Shown: piece by piece, positions 49,340-60,664 of the stretch
How the letters are laid out: every line of letters begins with the position of its first letter
Position numbering within the stretch: the first letter of the stretch is position 1
Notes under the pieces: model-generated
Told to the model about the DNA's origin: nothing
The model's input: only the letters and a program-made list of their open reading frames with translations
The model's database searches: none
NCBI RefSeq assembly: GCF_030718205.1
Contig: NZ_JAUZQF010000021.1
Coordinates: forward strand, 149,911 to 213,910
Source: Nonomuraea turcica
GTDB taxonomy: Bacteria; Actinomycetota; Actinomycetes; Streptosporangiales; Streptosporangiaceae
Direction: 5' to 3'
DNA length: 64,000 bases
Program-made: the position numbers and the translations under genes

Positions 49340-49718
49340 AGGGGGTTTCCTCCAGTTGCGGTAGACGCTGGATGGCTCCGCATTCTGTCGGGACCGCAAC
49401 CCATTTGTCATCAAATTCGCAATATTCCGGTGATGTGCGAGTAAACCAAAGTGATCGTTGAAGCGTCTGTGCCGGACGATCGGCCGGTCCTGCCGGCCGG
49501 ACCGAAACCCATCGGAGGCTTGTGACGTTCGACACGGCCGGCTGCCCCCGAAAACGCGAAAGCCGCCCGGCGGGGGTTTCCCGCCGGGCGGCTCTCATGT
49601 GTCGGGTGGTTCCCCCGATACGGGCGCGTGAGGATCGCGCCCCACCCCCGGCTCGACGAAACTGCCAAGGGCTCCCCGCCCCCGCCCGGCTCATGACCGG
49701 ACGGGCGCGCGGGAAGAT
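49340..49718. other. 379-bp intergenic region between the CAP and aconitase genes
   Basis: No coding frame is convincing. It holds the promoter region of the CAP gene at the left, a GC-rich inverted repeat CGGTCC/GGACCG around 49490-49510, and the aconitase terminator at 49561-49593. The AT-richer stretch at 49400-49450 is unusual for the window and may be the promoter. Confidence 0.5.
49561..49593 (-). terminator. aconitase terminator
   Basis: AGCCGCCCGGCGGG pairs perfectly with CCCGCCGGGCGGCT around a 5-nt loop, followed on the minus strand by TTCGCGTTTT. Confidence 0.9.
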
Positions 49719-52445
<2,727 letters not shown>

Positions 52446-52514
52446 GGTGATTCGCCTCCTCCATCAGACAGGGTTCCAGACCAAATCCTGCCGCACTCCC
52501 GGAGGAGCATGCAT

Positions 52515-52530
52515 GTTAGGTAAACCTAAC
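52515..52530. promoter_or_regulatory. iron-box-like inverted repeat in the acnA promoter
   Basis: GTTAGG-TAAA-CCTAAC is a perfect inverted repeat 70 bp upstream of the acnA start. The arms are those of DtxR/IdeR iron boxes (TTAGGT...ACCTAA), but the spacing is shorter than consensus, so IdeR binding is uncertain. Confidence 0.45.
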
Positions 52531-52560
52531 TCGCAGGCCCGGAGCACTGCGGCGCAGATG

Positions 52561-52600
52561 TCTCGACGTCAAGATATCTCTAGAGTATCTCGACATCAAG
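52561..52600. promoter_or_regulatory. paired palindromic direct repeats upstream of acnA
   Basis: TCTCGACGTCAAG (52561-52573) and TCTCGACATCAAG (52588-52600) are direct repeats 27 bp apart, each an imperfect palindrome of type TCTYGAYRTCRAGA. Between them are palindromic AGATATCT and TCTAGA. The second copy ends immediately before the stop codon of the DUF457 gene. This looks like a two-site operator. Confidence 0.65.
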
Positions 52601-53329
52601 TTAAACGGGCGCCAGGCGCCAGAACAGCAGGCCGATGATCGCGACCGACAGGATCGGCGCCAGGATCTTCTGCTCGAACTTCTTGCCCGTCTTGATGCCG
52701 ATCTTCCACGGCAACAGGAACTTCGCGCCCAGCGGCCACAACACCGGACAGCCCCGTTCGGTCATGCAGTCGCCCACCACATGCATCAGGCAGCCGATCG
52801 CCACGGCCAGCCCCAGCCACGCGTACCCGACGGACAGTGACAGGAAGACGGCATAGAGCCCGGCGGTCAGCCCGACGTTGATCATGGCGGACCCCATCTT
52901 GTTCCCCGGGATCCCGATGCCCACCGCGCGCAGCGCGAGACCGATGAGCAGCACGACCATGATGTCGCGGCCGATGGGATAGGTGTTGGCCAGCCAGTGC
53001 GCCCCGAACCCCATCGCCACGGCGAAGGCCAGCGAATGCGTGGCGCCGCGGTGCCCGCCGCTGATCCACGACACGGCCTTGCTGAGCCCCCACGTGACCG
53101 GTCCGAACGTCTGAGCGATGGTCGCGCTCGGGTGGTCGAGGTCGGGCAGCATCGCGGCGCCCGCGCAGACCACGGCGCCCGCGATCAGCTCGGCGGGGCC
53201 TAACGCGCCCGCCATGATCCCTGTCTCGATGAACCGGGAGGACTCGGTCAGCAGCGGCAGCGCCGCCAGCGGCGGCGCCAGCCCCAACCAGGCGATGGCC
53301 CCGGTCAACGCATGCGTGTGCCCCATCAT
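52601..53329 (-). CDS. DUF457/YdjM-type membrane-bound metal-dependent hydrolase
   Basis: A 242-residue membrane protein of the YdjM/DUF457 family. It starts at MMGHTHALTGAIAW, which is the family N-terminus with HTH metal ligands; the longer frame adds 18 non-conserved residues. AAMLPDLDHPSAT and GGHRGATHSLAF carry the conserved Asp and His residues; GCLMHVVGDCMTERGCPVLWPL closes the site. About six membrane segments. Relatives are LexA-regulated in E. coli; no SOS box is seen here. The stop abuts the acnA operator repeats. Confidence 0.88.
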   Translation of the reverse strand: MMGHTHALTGAIAWLGLAPPLAALPLLTESSRFIETGIMAGALGPAELIAGAVVCAGAAMLPDLDHPSATIAQTFGPVTWGLSKAVSWISGGHRGATHSLAFAVAMGFGAHWLANTYPIGRDIMVVLLIGLALRAVGIGIPGNKMGSAMINVGLTAGLYAVFLSLSVGYAWLGLAVAIGCLMHVVGDCMTERGCPVLWPLGAKFLLPWKIGIKTGKKFEQKILAPILSVAIIGLLFWRLAPV

Positions 53330-53522
53330 GATCGGGACTGTACGGCAAAGAAGCCCTTTACGCGGTGAAGCGGGGCCGGACACGGCGAAGCATGCCCCGG
53401 AAACGCAGACGAGGTCGTCTCCGCGGCGACAGCACCCCCCAGCCCTGCCGACGCGGAACGACCTCGTCTGCTCTGAACAACGACCCTCTCCCCAATCCTG
53501 TTCCCGGATTCCGCAACTTTTT

Positions 53523-53538
53523 CGTGATCTGGATCACT
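53523..53538. promoter_or_regulatory. CRP-like palindrome
   Basis: GTGA-TCTGGA-TCAC, a perfect inverted repeat matching the GTGA-N6-TCAC core of CRP-family sites. It is 80 bp upstream of the padR start and 190 bp upstream of the divergent DUF457 gene. Confidence 0.45.
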
Positions 53539-53568
53539 CTTGGTCTGTGCTTGCGAACGACACACTAT

Positions 53569-53608
53569 CGATATATCGTTGACGCATCGAGAACAGATCA
53601 CGATATAG
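53569..53608. promoter_or_regulatory. PadR operator region
   Basis: CGATATATCG (53569-53578) is a perfect palindrome, and CGATATAG (53601-53608) repeats most of it 32 bp on, just before the ribosome-binding site of padR. AT-rich palindromes of this type are usual for PadR autoregulation. Confidence 0.6.
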
Positions 53609-53618
53609 GGGGAAACCT

Positions 53619-54350
53619 ATGAGTTCCGCACAAGCAGCAGGAGGGCACTGGCCCGGCGCACACGAATACCGTCAGGCGGCCCGCGAGGCCAAGCAGGCAG
53701 CCCGCGAGGCGTTCAAGACCTTGTCTGAGGCCTTCGAGCAGATGGGTGGCCGGCACCACCACCACGAGCACCGGGAGCGCGGCCCGCGGCGCGGTCCCGG
53801 GCCGTTCCCGTTCGACTTCGGGCGGGGCGGTCCCTGGGGCGGCCCCGGCGGGCCGTGGGGCGGTCACCGCGGCTGGGGCGGCAGGGGCCGCAAGGCCAAG
53901 CGGGGCGACGTGCGCGCCGCGATCCTGGCCCTGCTCGCCGAGGAGCCGCGCAACGGCTACCAGATCATCCAGGAGATCGCCGAGCGCAGCGAGGGCGGCT
54001 GGAAGCCCAGCCCTGGCGCCGTCTACCCGGCGCTGCAGCAGCTCACCGATGAGGGCCTGGTGGTTTCGGAGGAGAGCGAAGGCCGCAAGACCTTCCGCCT
54101 CACCGACGAAGGCCGCAATTACATCGAGGCGCACGCCGACGAGGTCCGCGCCCCGTGGGACGAGATGCGCCCGGACATCGACGACAACACCGCCGATCTC
54201 TGGCACATCGCCCGCCAGTCGGCCTTCGCGATGATGCAAATTCTCCAAACCGGAAACGACGCACAAATCCGGGAAGCGCGTAAGACTTTGGTAGAGACCC
54301 GGCGCAAGCTCTACCAGATCCTGGCAGACGACGAACCGGGCGAGGAGTGA
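53619..54350 (+). CDS. PadR family regulator with His/Gly-rich insert
   Basis: A 243-residue regulator. Residues 15-42 form a charged helix. Residues 44-92 are an unusual low-complexity insert with His46-49, His51 and many Gly/Arg/Trp. The PadR winged helix (about 96-180) contains DVRAAILALLAEEPRNGYQII and SPGAVYPALQQLTDEGLV; a helical C-terminus follows. ATG at 53619 after AGGGGGAAACC. It is followed 28 bp later by the DUF1707 gene, probably its co-transcribed target or partner. Confidence 0.9.
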   Translation: MSSAQAAGGHWPGAHEYRQAAREAKQAAREAFKTLSEAFEQMGGRHHHHEHRERGPRRGPGPFPFDFGRGGPWGGPGGPWGGHRGWGGRGRKAKRGDVRAAILALLAEEPRNGYQIIQEIAERSEGGWKPSPGAVYPALQQLTDEGLVVSEESEGRKTFRLTDEGRNYIEAHADEVRAPWDEMRPDIDDNTADLWHIARQSAFAMMQILQTGNDAQIREARKTLVETRRKLYQILADDEPGEE

Positions 54351-54378
54351 CCGGGCTACGGGGACCGAGGAGTCGGGT

Positions 54379-54870
54379 ATGGAGCGTGACGACCTGCGCA
54401 TCGGCGATGCCGAGCGTGAGCAGACGATGGCCGCCCTGCGTGAGCACTTCGCGCAGGGCCGCCTGACCCACGAGGAGCTCGACGAGCGGCTCGACCGGAC
54501 GCTGACCGCCAAGACCGGCCGGGACCTGACGCAGATCACGGCCGACCTACCCGGGCACCAGCCCACCCCACAGCACGCCATGGACGACTGGCGCGCCTCG
54601 ATGATGGCGAACCGCTACCAGGTCGAGGCCATGCGGCAGGCCCATGGCGACATGCGCCAGGCGCACAGGGAGATGCGGCGACAGTGGCACCGCCACGGGC
54701 ACCCGTGGCGGCAGCATCACCGGGGCCCGCACCCGTTCGTCGGCGTGCTGTTCGGGCTCATGGTGCTGAGCCTGATCTTCGGGCTCGGCATCTTCAAGGT
54801 GCTGTTCGCGCTGTTCGTGGGCGCGATGGTCTTCAGCCTGATCCACCGGCGTTTCCACTATCGCCGCTGA
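54379..54870 (+). CDS. DUF1707 (SHOCT-like) membrane protein, His-rich
   Basis: A 163-residue protein. The N-terminal DUF1707 domain (1-58) starts DDLRIGDAEREQTMAALREHF and includes LTHEELDERLDRTLTAKTGRDL. A His/Arg/Met-rich stretch (about 75-120) is followed by a hydrophobic region (about 122-155) that spans the membrane once or twice. DUF1707 genes often accompany regulators in actinomycetes; the function is unknown. It shares a His-rich character with the preceding PadR protein. Confidence 0.85.
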   Translation: MERDDLRIGDAEREQTMAALREHFAQGRLTHEELDERLDRTLTAKTGRDLTQITADLPGHQPTPQHAMDDWRASMMANRYQVEAMRQAHGDMRQAHREMRRQWHRHGHPWRQHHRGPHPFVGVLFGLMVLSLIFGLGIFKVLFALFVGAMVFSLIHRRFHYRR

Positions 54871-54958
54871 GGTCCGTCCAGGTCGGTTTTGGGCCTTGAC
54901 CCTGTCGAGGGCTGAACTGATGATCTGGGCGGGCCTTAAAACGCGAAAGGGACGCCGC

Positions 54959-55627
54959 ATGACCGAGGGCACTCCGGCCAACCCGTTCGCCGCCGTCGCG
55001 CACGCCGACGGGCTCGACCTGGACGTGCCGGACTATCAGTCCCGATTCGACCGCGACCACGCCGCACGCACCGAGCCGATGTGGAAGCTGGAGCGCGCCC
55101 AGGTGTTCTACGAGCCGGACGTGGCGAGCTGGCGGGCCATGATGGACGGTGACTGGGCGGGCTCGCTGGCCCTGGCCGAGCGCATGGCCGGGCCGCTGGA
55201 GGATTACTTCCGCAGCCGCGTGCCGGTCTGGCGGGTGCGGGTGGTGGAGTTTCCGATCACCGCCTACCTGCAGTGGGAGCTGCACGTGCTGGCCGTGCGC
55301 GCCCGGGCCGGATCACCCTGCCGGGTGGTGCCCGCCGAGCGGGTCGCCGCCCACGACCCCCTGCCCGAGCTGGTGATCTTCTCGCCGTCCCTCATGTACG
55401 AGGTGCTCTACGACCGCTACGGCGGTTGCGGGGGAGGCCGGCGCATCACCGATCCCCATGTCGTGGCCCCCTGCCTGCGGGCGGTGCGCGAGTTGTACGC
55501 CGGCGGCGAGGACGTGCTGCGCTTCCACGAGCGCGAGATCGCGCCGCTGCCGCCGCCGGTCGTCACCGACGCGATGCGGGCCGCGGTGCCCGCGTACGCG
55601 CACCGCACCGAGGAGTTCAGGGTCTGA
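54959..55627 (+). CDS. DUF6879-like protein
   Basis: A 222-residue protein resembling the DUF6879 family, which often lies beside HTH regulators in actinomycetes. Recognisable parts: EPMWKLERAQVFYEPDVASWRA, VWRVRVVEFPITAYLQWEL, and YDRYGGCGGGRRITDP. The start MTEGTPANP is used; the frame upstream is unconserved. The usual partner XRE-type regulator is absent. The 3' end overlaps the convergent beta-mannosidase by 11 bp. Family assignment is by eye. Confidence 0.68.
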   Translation: MTEGTPANPFAAVAHADGLDLDVPDYQSRFDRDHAARTEPMWKLERAQVFYEPDVASWRAMMDGDWAGSLALAERMAGPLEDYFRSRVPVWRVRVVEFPITAYLQWELHVLAVRARAGSPCRVVPAERVAAHDPLPELVIFSPSLMYEVLYDRYGGCGGGRRITDPHVVAPCLRAVRELYAGGEDVLRFHEREIAPLPPPVVTDAMRAAVPAYAHRTEEFRV

Positions 55628-57956
55628 CCTCGTTCACGCACCGCAGCACGGGAAAGCTCGTCAACGCCCGGGCGTCCAGATCCCTGGCCGTGGTGACCTG
55701 GAAGACCGCGCTCTCGCCCGGCAGCAGGGTGACGAGCTGGTCGTCCACGCTCGCGTCGGGGTCGAGCCGGTCGGGGAAGATCGCGAGCTCCCGCAGCAGG
55801 CTGATCGCGGTCACGATCACCCGGTAGCCGCCGGACGAGCGCTCGACGTAGGCGTCGTAGGCTGCGTCGGGCAACGCCACGGCGGTGTCCTCGGCGTAGA
55901 GGCGCACCGCCCGGACGTGGCCCAGCCGGGCGGCGAGCAGCTCCCGCGCCGGGTCGTCGGGCACGGCGACCGGCTCCGGCAGCGTCACCTTGGTCACCGA
56001 CCGGGGGGCCACGTGCACGGCCACGACCTCCTTGGCCAAAGGCTCGCCCGACAGGCTCTGCCGGACCAGGTGCAGCTCACCCGACCAGGGCTCGGGCAGG
56101 TCGTTGACCAGGGCGAGCTCGCCGTCCTGCACGGTGAGCAGCCGGTGGGTGTAGGCGCGGCGCAGCGCGTACCAGAGCGGCTTGCGGCGGCCGTCGCCGT
56201 CGACGGCCGACCACGACGTCACCGGCCAGCAGTCGTTGAGCTGCCAGACGATCGTGCCCATCGTCCAGGGCATGAGCGAGCGGAACCGCTCGACGCCGAA
56301 CGTCACCGCCCGCGCCTGGTTGAGCTGAGTCAGGTAGTGCCAGTCGTCGAACGTCTCGGGCCGCGGCAGGTGCTCACCCAGCCCGCGCAGCAGCTTGGCG
56401 CGCCCGTCGATCGCCTTCTGGTGCGCGGAGTCCGGCGTCAGCGGCTCGTCGGAGGAGGCCCGGCGCAGGGTCGCATACGCGGGCGGCCCCTGGAAGCCGA
56501 ACTCGGCCACGAAGCGGGGCCGGTAGGCGGCGTACCGGGAGTAGTCCTCGCGGTTCCAGACGTCCCAGATGTGGATCGTGCCACGTGCGGGGTCGTTCGG
56601 CGGCAGGCCGGGCGCGCCCGAGTAAGGACTGCCCGGCCAGTACGGGCGCGTGGGGTCGAGCTCGGCGACGATCCCGGGGAGCAGGTCGTAGTAGAACCCC
56701 GCCCCCCAGCTGCGCCCCTCGAGCCGCTCCTGCCAGCCCCAGTCGGCGTGGCCCTCCAGGTTCTCGTTGTTGCCGCACCACACCACCAGACTGGGATGCG
56801 GAGCGAGCCGGGACACGTTCTCCCTGGCCTCCGCGGCCACCTCGGAGCGGAACGGCTCCTCCTCCGGGTAGGCGGCGCAGGCGAACGGGAAGTCCTGCCA
56901 GACCATCAGGCCCAGCTCGTCGGCCAGGTCGTAGAAGTCGTCGCTCTCGTACAGGCCGCCGCCCCAGACCCGCAGCAGGTTGACCCCTGCGGCCACGGCC
57001 TGCCCGAGCCGCTCGGCCAGGCGTTCCCTGGTGACGCGGGAGGGGAAGCAGTCGTCGGGGATCCAGTTGACGCCCTTGACGAAGACCGGGACGCCGTTGA
57101 CCTCGAGCCTGAACGCCTCACGCTCCAGCTCCACGGACCGGAACCCGACCCTGCCCCGCCATACGTCCTCGCCGAGGCGGACGGCCAGGTCGTAGAGGGG
57201 CTGGTCGCCGTACCCGCGTGGCCACCACGGCTCGGGGTCGGAGACCTGGAGCGAGAGCACGGCGGCCCGCCCGTCCACGCGTTGCTCCGCGGTGACCCCG
57301 GCGATCTCGGCGGACAGCGTGAGCGGCTCCTCGGTGGTCCGCTCGACGCGGACGTGCACATGCACCGTGCCGTCCGCGTGCGCCAGCGGGCGCACCTCCG
57401 CCAGCCTGGCGCCGCTCCAGCTCTCCAGCCCGATCGGCCGCCAGATCCCGGCCGTCACCAGCGTGGGACCCCAGTCCCAGCCGAAGTTGCAGGCCATCTT
57501 GCGGATGAAGGGATAGGGCTCGTCGTAGGCGCCCGGCCGCGTCCCGAGCGCCGCCCGCCGCTCCTCGGCGTAGGCGTAGGCCGAACCGAAGGTCACCGTC
57601 AGCTCGTTGTCACCGTCCCGCAGCAGGTGGCGGACAGGAAAGCGGTAGGAGCGGTGCTGGTTGGCCGTGCTGCCGACGCGCACCCCGTTGAGCTCGATCG
57701 CGGCGACCGTGTCCAGGCCCTCGCACACCAGGTCCGTGCGCTCGTGCTCGTCCGGCGACCAGGCGAACGTGGTGCGGTAGGTCCATTCTGTCCGGCCGAT
57801 CCAGGCCAGCCGGTGCTCGTGGTCGTCGAGATAGGGGTCGTCGATGATCCCGGCCGCGAGCAGATCGGTGTGCACACAGCCGGGCACGGTCGCGGCCACG
57901 CCCGTGATGTCCTGCGACGACAGGGTCCAGCCGTCGTGCAGCGGACGGTAGGTCAA
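55617..57956 (-). CDS. beta-mannosidase (GH2)
   Basis: A 779-residue glycoside hydrolase family 2 enzyme. The N-terminal sugar-binding domain has LHDGWTLSSQDI and GCVHTDLLAAGIIDDPYL, typical of beta-mannosidases rather than galactosidases, then CNFGWDWGPTLVTAGIW. The TIM barrel has GVNLLRVWGGGLYESDDFYDLADE, acid/base Glu398 in WCGNNEN, and nucleophile Glu485 in VAEFGF. No signal peptide, so it cleaves imported mannosides inside the cell. It is the last gene of the operon, 10 bp after the second ATPase. Confidence 0.92.
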   Translation of the reverse strand: MTYRPLHDGWTLSSQDITGVAATVPGCVHTDLLAAGIIDDPYLDDHEHRLAWIGRTEWTYRTTFAWSPDEHERTDLVCEGLDTVAAIELNGVRVGSTANQHRSYRFPVRHLLRDGDNELTVTFGSAYAYAEERRAALGTRPGAYDEPYPFIRKMACNFGWDWGPTLVTAGIWRPIGLESWSGARLAEVRPLAHADGTVHVHVRVERTTEEPLTLSAEIAGVTAEQRVDGRAAVLSLQVSDPEPWWPRGYGDQPLYDLAVRLGEDVWRGRVGFRSVELEREAFRLEVNGVPVFVKGVNWIPDDCFPSRVTRERLAERLGQAVAAGVNLLRVWGGGLYESDDFYDLADELGLMVWQDFPFACAAYPEEEPFRSEVAAEARENVSRLAPHPSLVVWCGNNENLEGHADWGWQERLEGRSWGAGFYYDLLPGIVAELDPTRPYWPGSPYSGAPGLPPNDPARGTIHIWDVWNREDYSRYAAYRPRFVAEFGFQGPPAYATLRRASSDEPLTPDSAHQKAIDGRAKLLRGLGEHLPRPETFDDWHYLTQLNQARAVTFGVERFRSLMPWTMGTIVWQLNDCWPVTSWSAVDGDGRRKPLWYALRRAYTHRLLTVQDGELALVNDLPEPWSGELHLVRQSLSGEPLAKEVVAVHVAPRSVTKVTLPEPVAVPDDPARELLAARLGHVRAVRLYAEDTAVALPDAAYDAYVERSSGGYRVIVTAISLLRELAIFPDRLDPDASVDDQLVTLLPGESAVFQVTTARDLDARALTSFPVLRCVNEVRP

Positions 57957-57966
57957 GTAGATCTCC

Positions 57967-58845
57967 TTAGCAGGTTTCGAGCTGGGCGCAGGCCACGAAA
58001 TGCCCCGGTCCGGCCTCCAGCAGGGCCCCTGTCGTGCCGCGCTCGTGGTAGAGGCAGGTGTCCACGGCCGCGGCGTCGGCCCACTCCTCGTGCAGACGCG
58101 GCACCGCCGACAGCAGCTCGCGCGTGTACGGGTGCAGCGGGTCGCCGAAGACCTTGTCCGTCAGCCCCATCTCCACCACGCCGCCCTTGCGCAGCACCAC
58201 TGTGCGCTCGGCGAGGTAGTTGCCGAGCGACAGGTCGTGCGTGATGTAGAGCACGCCGAGACCCCTCGTCTTCAGCTCGGCCAGCAGGTTGAGCACATCG
58301 ATGCGGGTGGAGGCATCCAGCATGCTGGTGATCTCATCGGCCACCAGCAGCTTGATGTCCAGCATCAGCGCCCGGGCGATGAGCAGGCGCTGCAGCTGGC
58401 CGCCGCTGAGCTGGTGCGGATACTTGCCGAGCACCTGGTCGGGATTGAGCCGCACGTCCCGCAGCGCGGCGCGCACCCGCTCGTCCCACTCCTGCTCGGG
58501 CACCGCCGGGTAGTACGACTCCTTGATCATGGCGAACACGCGGTCGGCCTTGAACACCGGGTTGAACGAGCTGAACGGGTCCTGGAAGATCCCCTGGACG
58601 TGGCGGTAATACTCCTTGGCGCCGCGCACCGGCCGCCCGTCGAACGTGATCGAGCCGCTGGTCACCGGGTTCAGCCCGAGGATCATGCGGCCGATCGTGC
58701 TCTTGCCGCTGCCGCTCTCCCCGATCAGGGAGACGACCTCGCCGGGCACGACGTCGAAGCTGACGCTCCGCACGGCCGCGACGGTCTTGCCGCCGAAGGC
58801 GCCGATCCTGAATTCCTTGGTGACGTCGTCGAGTCTCAGCATCAT
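57967..58845 (-). CDS. Opp/Dpp-type ABC transporter ATP-binding protein (second)
   Basis: A 292-residue ATPase. Walker A GESGSGKST, signature QLSGGQLQRLLIARAL, Walker B LLVADEITS and switch His in ITHDLSLG; the C-terminal oligopeptide/sugar-type extension ends HFVACAQLETC. It overlaps the first ATPase by ATGA. With that gene and the two permeases it forms one importer. Opp-type transporters import oligosaccharides in several bacteria and archaea, and the adjacent beta-mannosidase points to mannosides. Confidence 0.92.
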   Translation of the reverse strand: MMLRLDDVTKEFRIGAFGGKTVAAVRSVSFDVVPGEVVSLIGESGSGKSTIGRMILGLNPVTSGSITFDGRPVRGAKEYYRHVQGIFQDPFSSFNPVFKADRVFAMIKESYYPAVPEQEWDERVRAALRDVRLNPDQVLGKYPHQLSGGQLQRLLIARALMLDIKLLVADEITSMLDASTRIDVLNLLAELKTRGLGVLYITHDLSLGNYLAERTVVLRKGGVVEMGLTDKVFGDPLHPYTRELLSAVPRLHEEWADAAAVDTCLYHERGTTGALLEAGPGHFVACAQLETC

Positions 58846-59783
58846 GCCTTCCAGCAGGCGACGTGGTGGGCGGGCGCGATCTCGACCACCGGCGGCTCCT
58901 CGGCGCACTCGTCCCCGGCGATCGGGCAACGATCGCGGAAGCGGCAACCGGCGGGCGGGTTAAGCAGCGACGGCGGGCTGCCGGCGATGCCCTCCAGCCG
59001 GCGCTCGGCATACCGCACGCCGACCTCGGGCAGGGAGTCCAGGAGTAGCCTCGTGTACGGGTGCCGCGGCGCTTTGACGATCACGTCGGCGGGCGCCTTC
59101 TCGGCCAGCTTGCCCGCGTACATGACCATGATCGTGTCGGCGATGTGGTGGGTGAGCGCGAGGTCGTGGGTGACGAAGATCATGCTCTTGACGTAGCCGC
59201 TGTCGCGGAAGCCGAGCAGGGCGCGGGCGACGGCCTTCTGGGTGGAGACGTCCAGCGCGGAGGTGACCTCGTCGGCGATCAGCAGCGACGGGTCGAGCAG
59301 GGTGGAGATGACCATCACCATGCGCTGCTTCATGCCGCCCGACAACTCGATCGGGTAGCGGTCGAGCACCTCGCGGGGCAGCCCGACCTGGTCCATCCGG
59401 CGCTCCAGCTCGGCGGCGTCCAGGGCCGCGCCCCGCGACTTGAGCAGCTCGCCGACCATCTTGCGGATCTTGCGGGTGGGGTTGAGCGCGCTCATGGCGT
59501 ACTGCGGGATGAGGGAGACCTCCTTGAAGCGGAAGTCGTTCATCCTGCGGTCGTCGGCGATCGGCAGCTCCGTGCCGTCGAGCTCTACGCGGCCGCCCAC
59601 GTGCTGCATGCGGCCGTCCATGCGGATGAGGCTCTTGCCCAGCGTGCTCTTGCCGCAGCCGGACTCGCCGACCAGGCCGAGGATCTCGCCGTCGCCGAGG
59701 TCGAAGGACATGCCGTCGAGGGCGCGTACCTCGCCCTTCAGCGTCCTGTAGTGCACGCGCAGCTCGCTGACCCGCAGACTCAT
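58842..59783 (-). CDS. Opp/Dpp-type ABC transporter ATP-binding protein (first)
   Basis: A 313-residue ATPase with Walker A GESGCGKST, signature IELSGGMKQRMVMVISTL, Walker B LLIADEVTS, and the C-terminal oligo-HPY domain with RFRDRCPIAGDECAEEPP, whose Cys residues are typical of Opp/Dpp ATPases. The start overlaps the stop of the DppC-type permease by 4 nt. It pairs with the next ATPase as the nucleotide-binding heterodimer. Confidence 0.93.
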   Translation of the reverse strand: MSLRVSELRVHYRTLKGEVRALDGMSFDLGDGEILGLVGESGCGKSTLGKSLIRMDGRMQHVGGRVELDGTELPIADDRRMNDFRFKEVSLIPQYAMSALNPTRKIRKMVGELLKSRGAALDAAELERRMDQVGLPREVLDRYPIELSGGMKQRMVMVISTLLDPSLLIADEVTSALDVSTQKAVARALLGFRDSGYVKSMIFVTHDLALTHHIADTIMVMYAGKLAEKAPADVIVKAPRHPYTRLLLDSLPEVGVRYAERRLEGIAGSPPSLLNPPAGCRFRDRCPIAGDECAEEPPVVEIAPAHHVACWKA

Positions 59784-60664
59784 GTCTCCCTCAGCTTCGG
59801 GTTGAAGACCTCGTCGAGGCCGACGTTGGCCACGTACAGGGCGCCCACGATGGCCGTGATCGCCGCGCCCGGCGGCACGAACCACCACCACATGCCTAAC
59901 TGGAGTGCGCTCCACTGGGTGGCGTTCTGCAGCATCAACCCCAGCGAGACCCCCTCGGTGGGGCCGAGGCCGATGAAGTCCAGCGAGGAGGCGATGAGCA
60001 CCGAGCCGCCGAACAGCAGGATGAACGTCATGAACAGGTAGGAGCTCATGTTCGGCGCGACCTCCCTGGCGATGATCCGCCCGGTGCCCGAGCCGCTCAT
60101 CCTGGCCAGGTCCACAAACTCCCGCGTACGCAGCGAGAACGTCTGCGCCCTGATCGCCCGCGCCGCCCACGGCCACTGCGTCAGCCCGATGAACAGGCCC
60201 TGCACGGCCACGCTGCGGATGCCCAGGTACGCGTTGATGATCAGCAGCACGGCCAGGGTCGGGATGACCAGGATGATGTTGGTCAGCATGTTGAGCACCT
60301 CGTCGACGATGCCGCCGAGGTAGCCGGCCACGAAGCCGACGACCATGCCGATGACCGCGGCGATGCCGCCGCCGATCACGCCGACCGCGAAGGTGCTGCG
60401 CAGGCCGTGCACGAACTGGGCGAAGATGTCCTGGCCGAACGTGCTGGTGCCGAGCCAGTACTCGCCGGAGGGCGGGCTCATGGGCTTCGGGCCGTACTGG
60501 TTGGGCGCGGCGTCCACGAACAGCGGCCCGATCAGGCCCAGCACGAGCAGCGCGAGCACGATGCCGAGGCCGGTCATCAGCTTGCCATTGCGCACCGCGA
60601 AGTACAGCGCCTCGCGCCGCACCCCGGCCCGCTCGCGCGGGGCGACTTCCTGGAGCGTCGTCAT
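59780..60664 (-). CDS. Opp/Dpp-type ABC permease (DppC-like)
   Basis: A 294-residue inner-membrane permease with about six segments. The family N-terminal segment includes FAVRNGKLMTGLGIVLALLV, followed by KPMSPPSGEYWLGTSTFGQD, the DppC hallmark (H/S-GTDxxGRD type). The EAA loop region appears as AIRAQTFSLRTREFVDLAR. It overlaps the DppB-type permease and the first ATPase by 4 nt each. It forms the pore with the DppB-type subunit. Confidence 0.92.
   Translation of the reverse strand: MTTLQEVAPRERAGVRREALYFAVRNGKLMTGLGIVLALLVLGLIGPLFVDAAPNQYGPKPMSPPSGEYWLGTSTFGQDIFAQFVHGLRSTFAVGVIGGGIAAVIGMVVGFVAGYLGGIVDEVLNMLTNIILVIPTLAVLLIINAYLGIRSVAVQGLFIGLTQWPWAARAIRAQTFSLRTREFVDLARMSGSGTGRIIAREVAPNMSSYLFMTFILLFGGSVLIASSLDFIGLGPTEGVSLGLMLQNATQWSALQLGMWWWFVPPGAAITAIVGALYVANVGLDEVFNPKLRET

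Noticed and set aside
55458..58244. 928-codon frame antisense to the beta-mannosidase and an ATPase
   Set aside because: It crosses two real genes on the other strand and its product is of low complexity.
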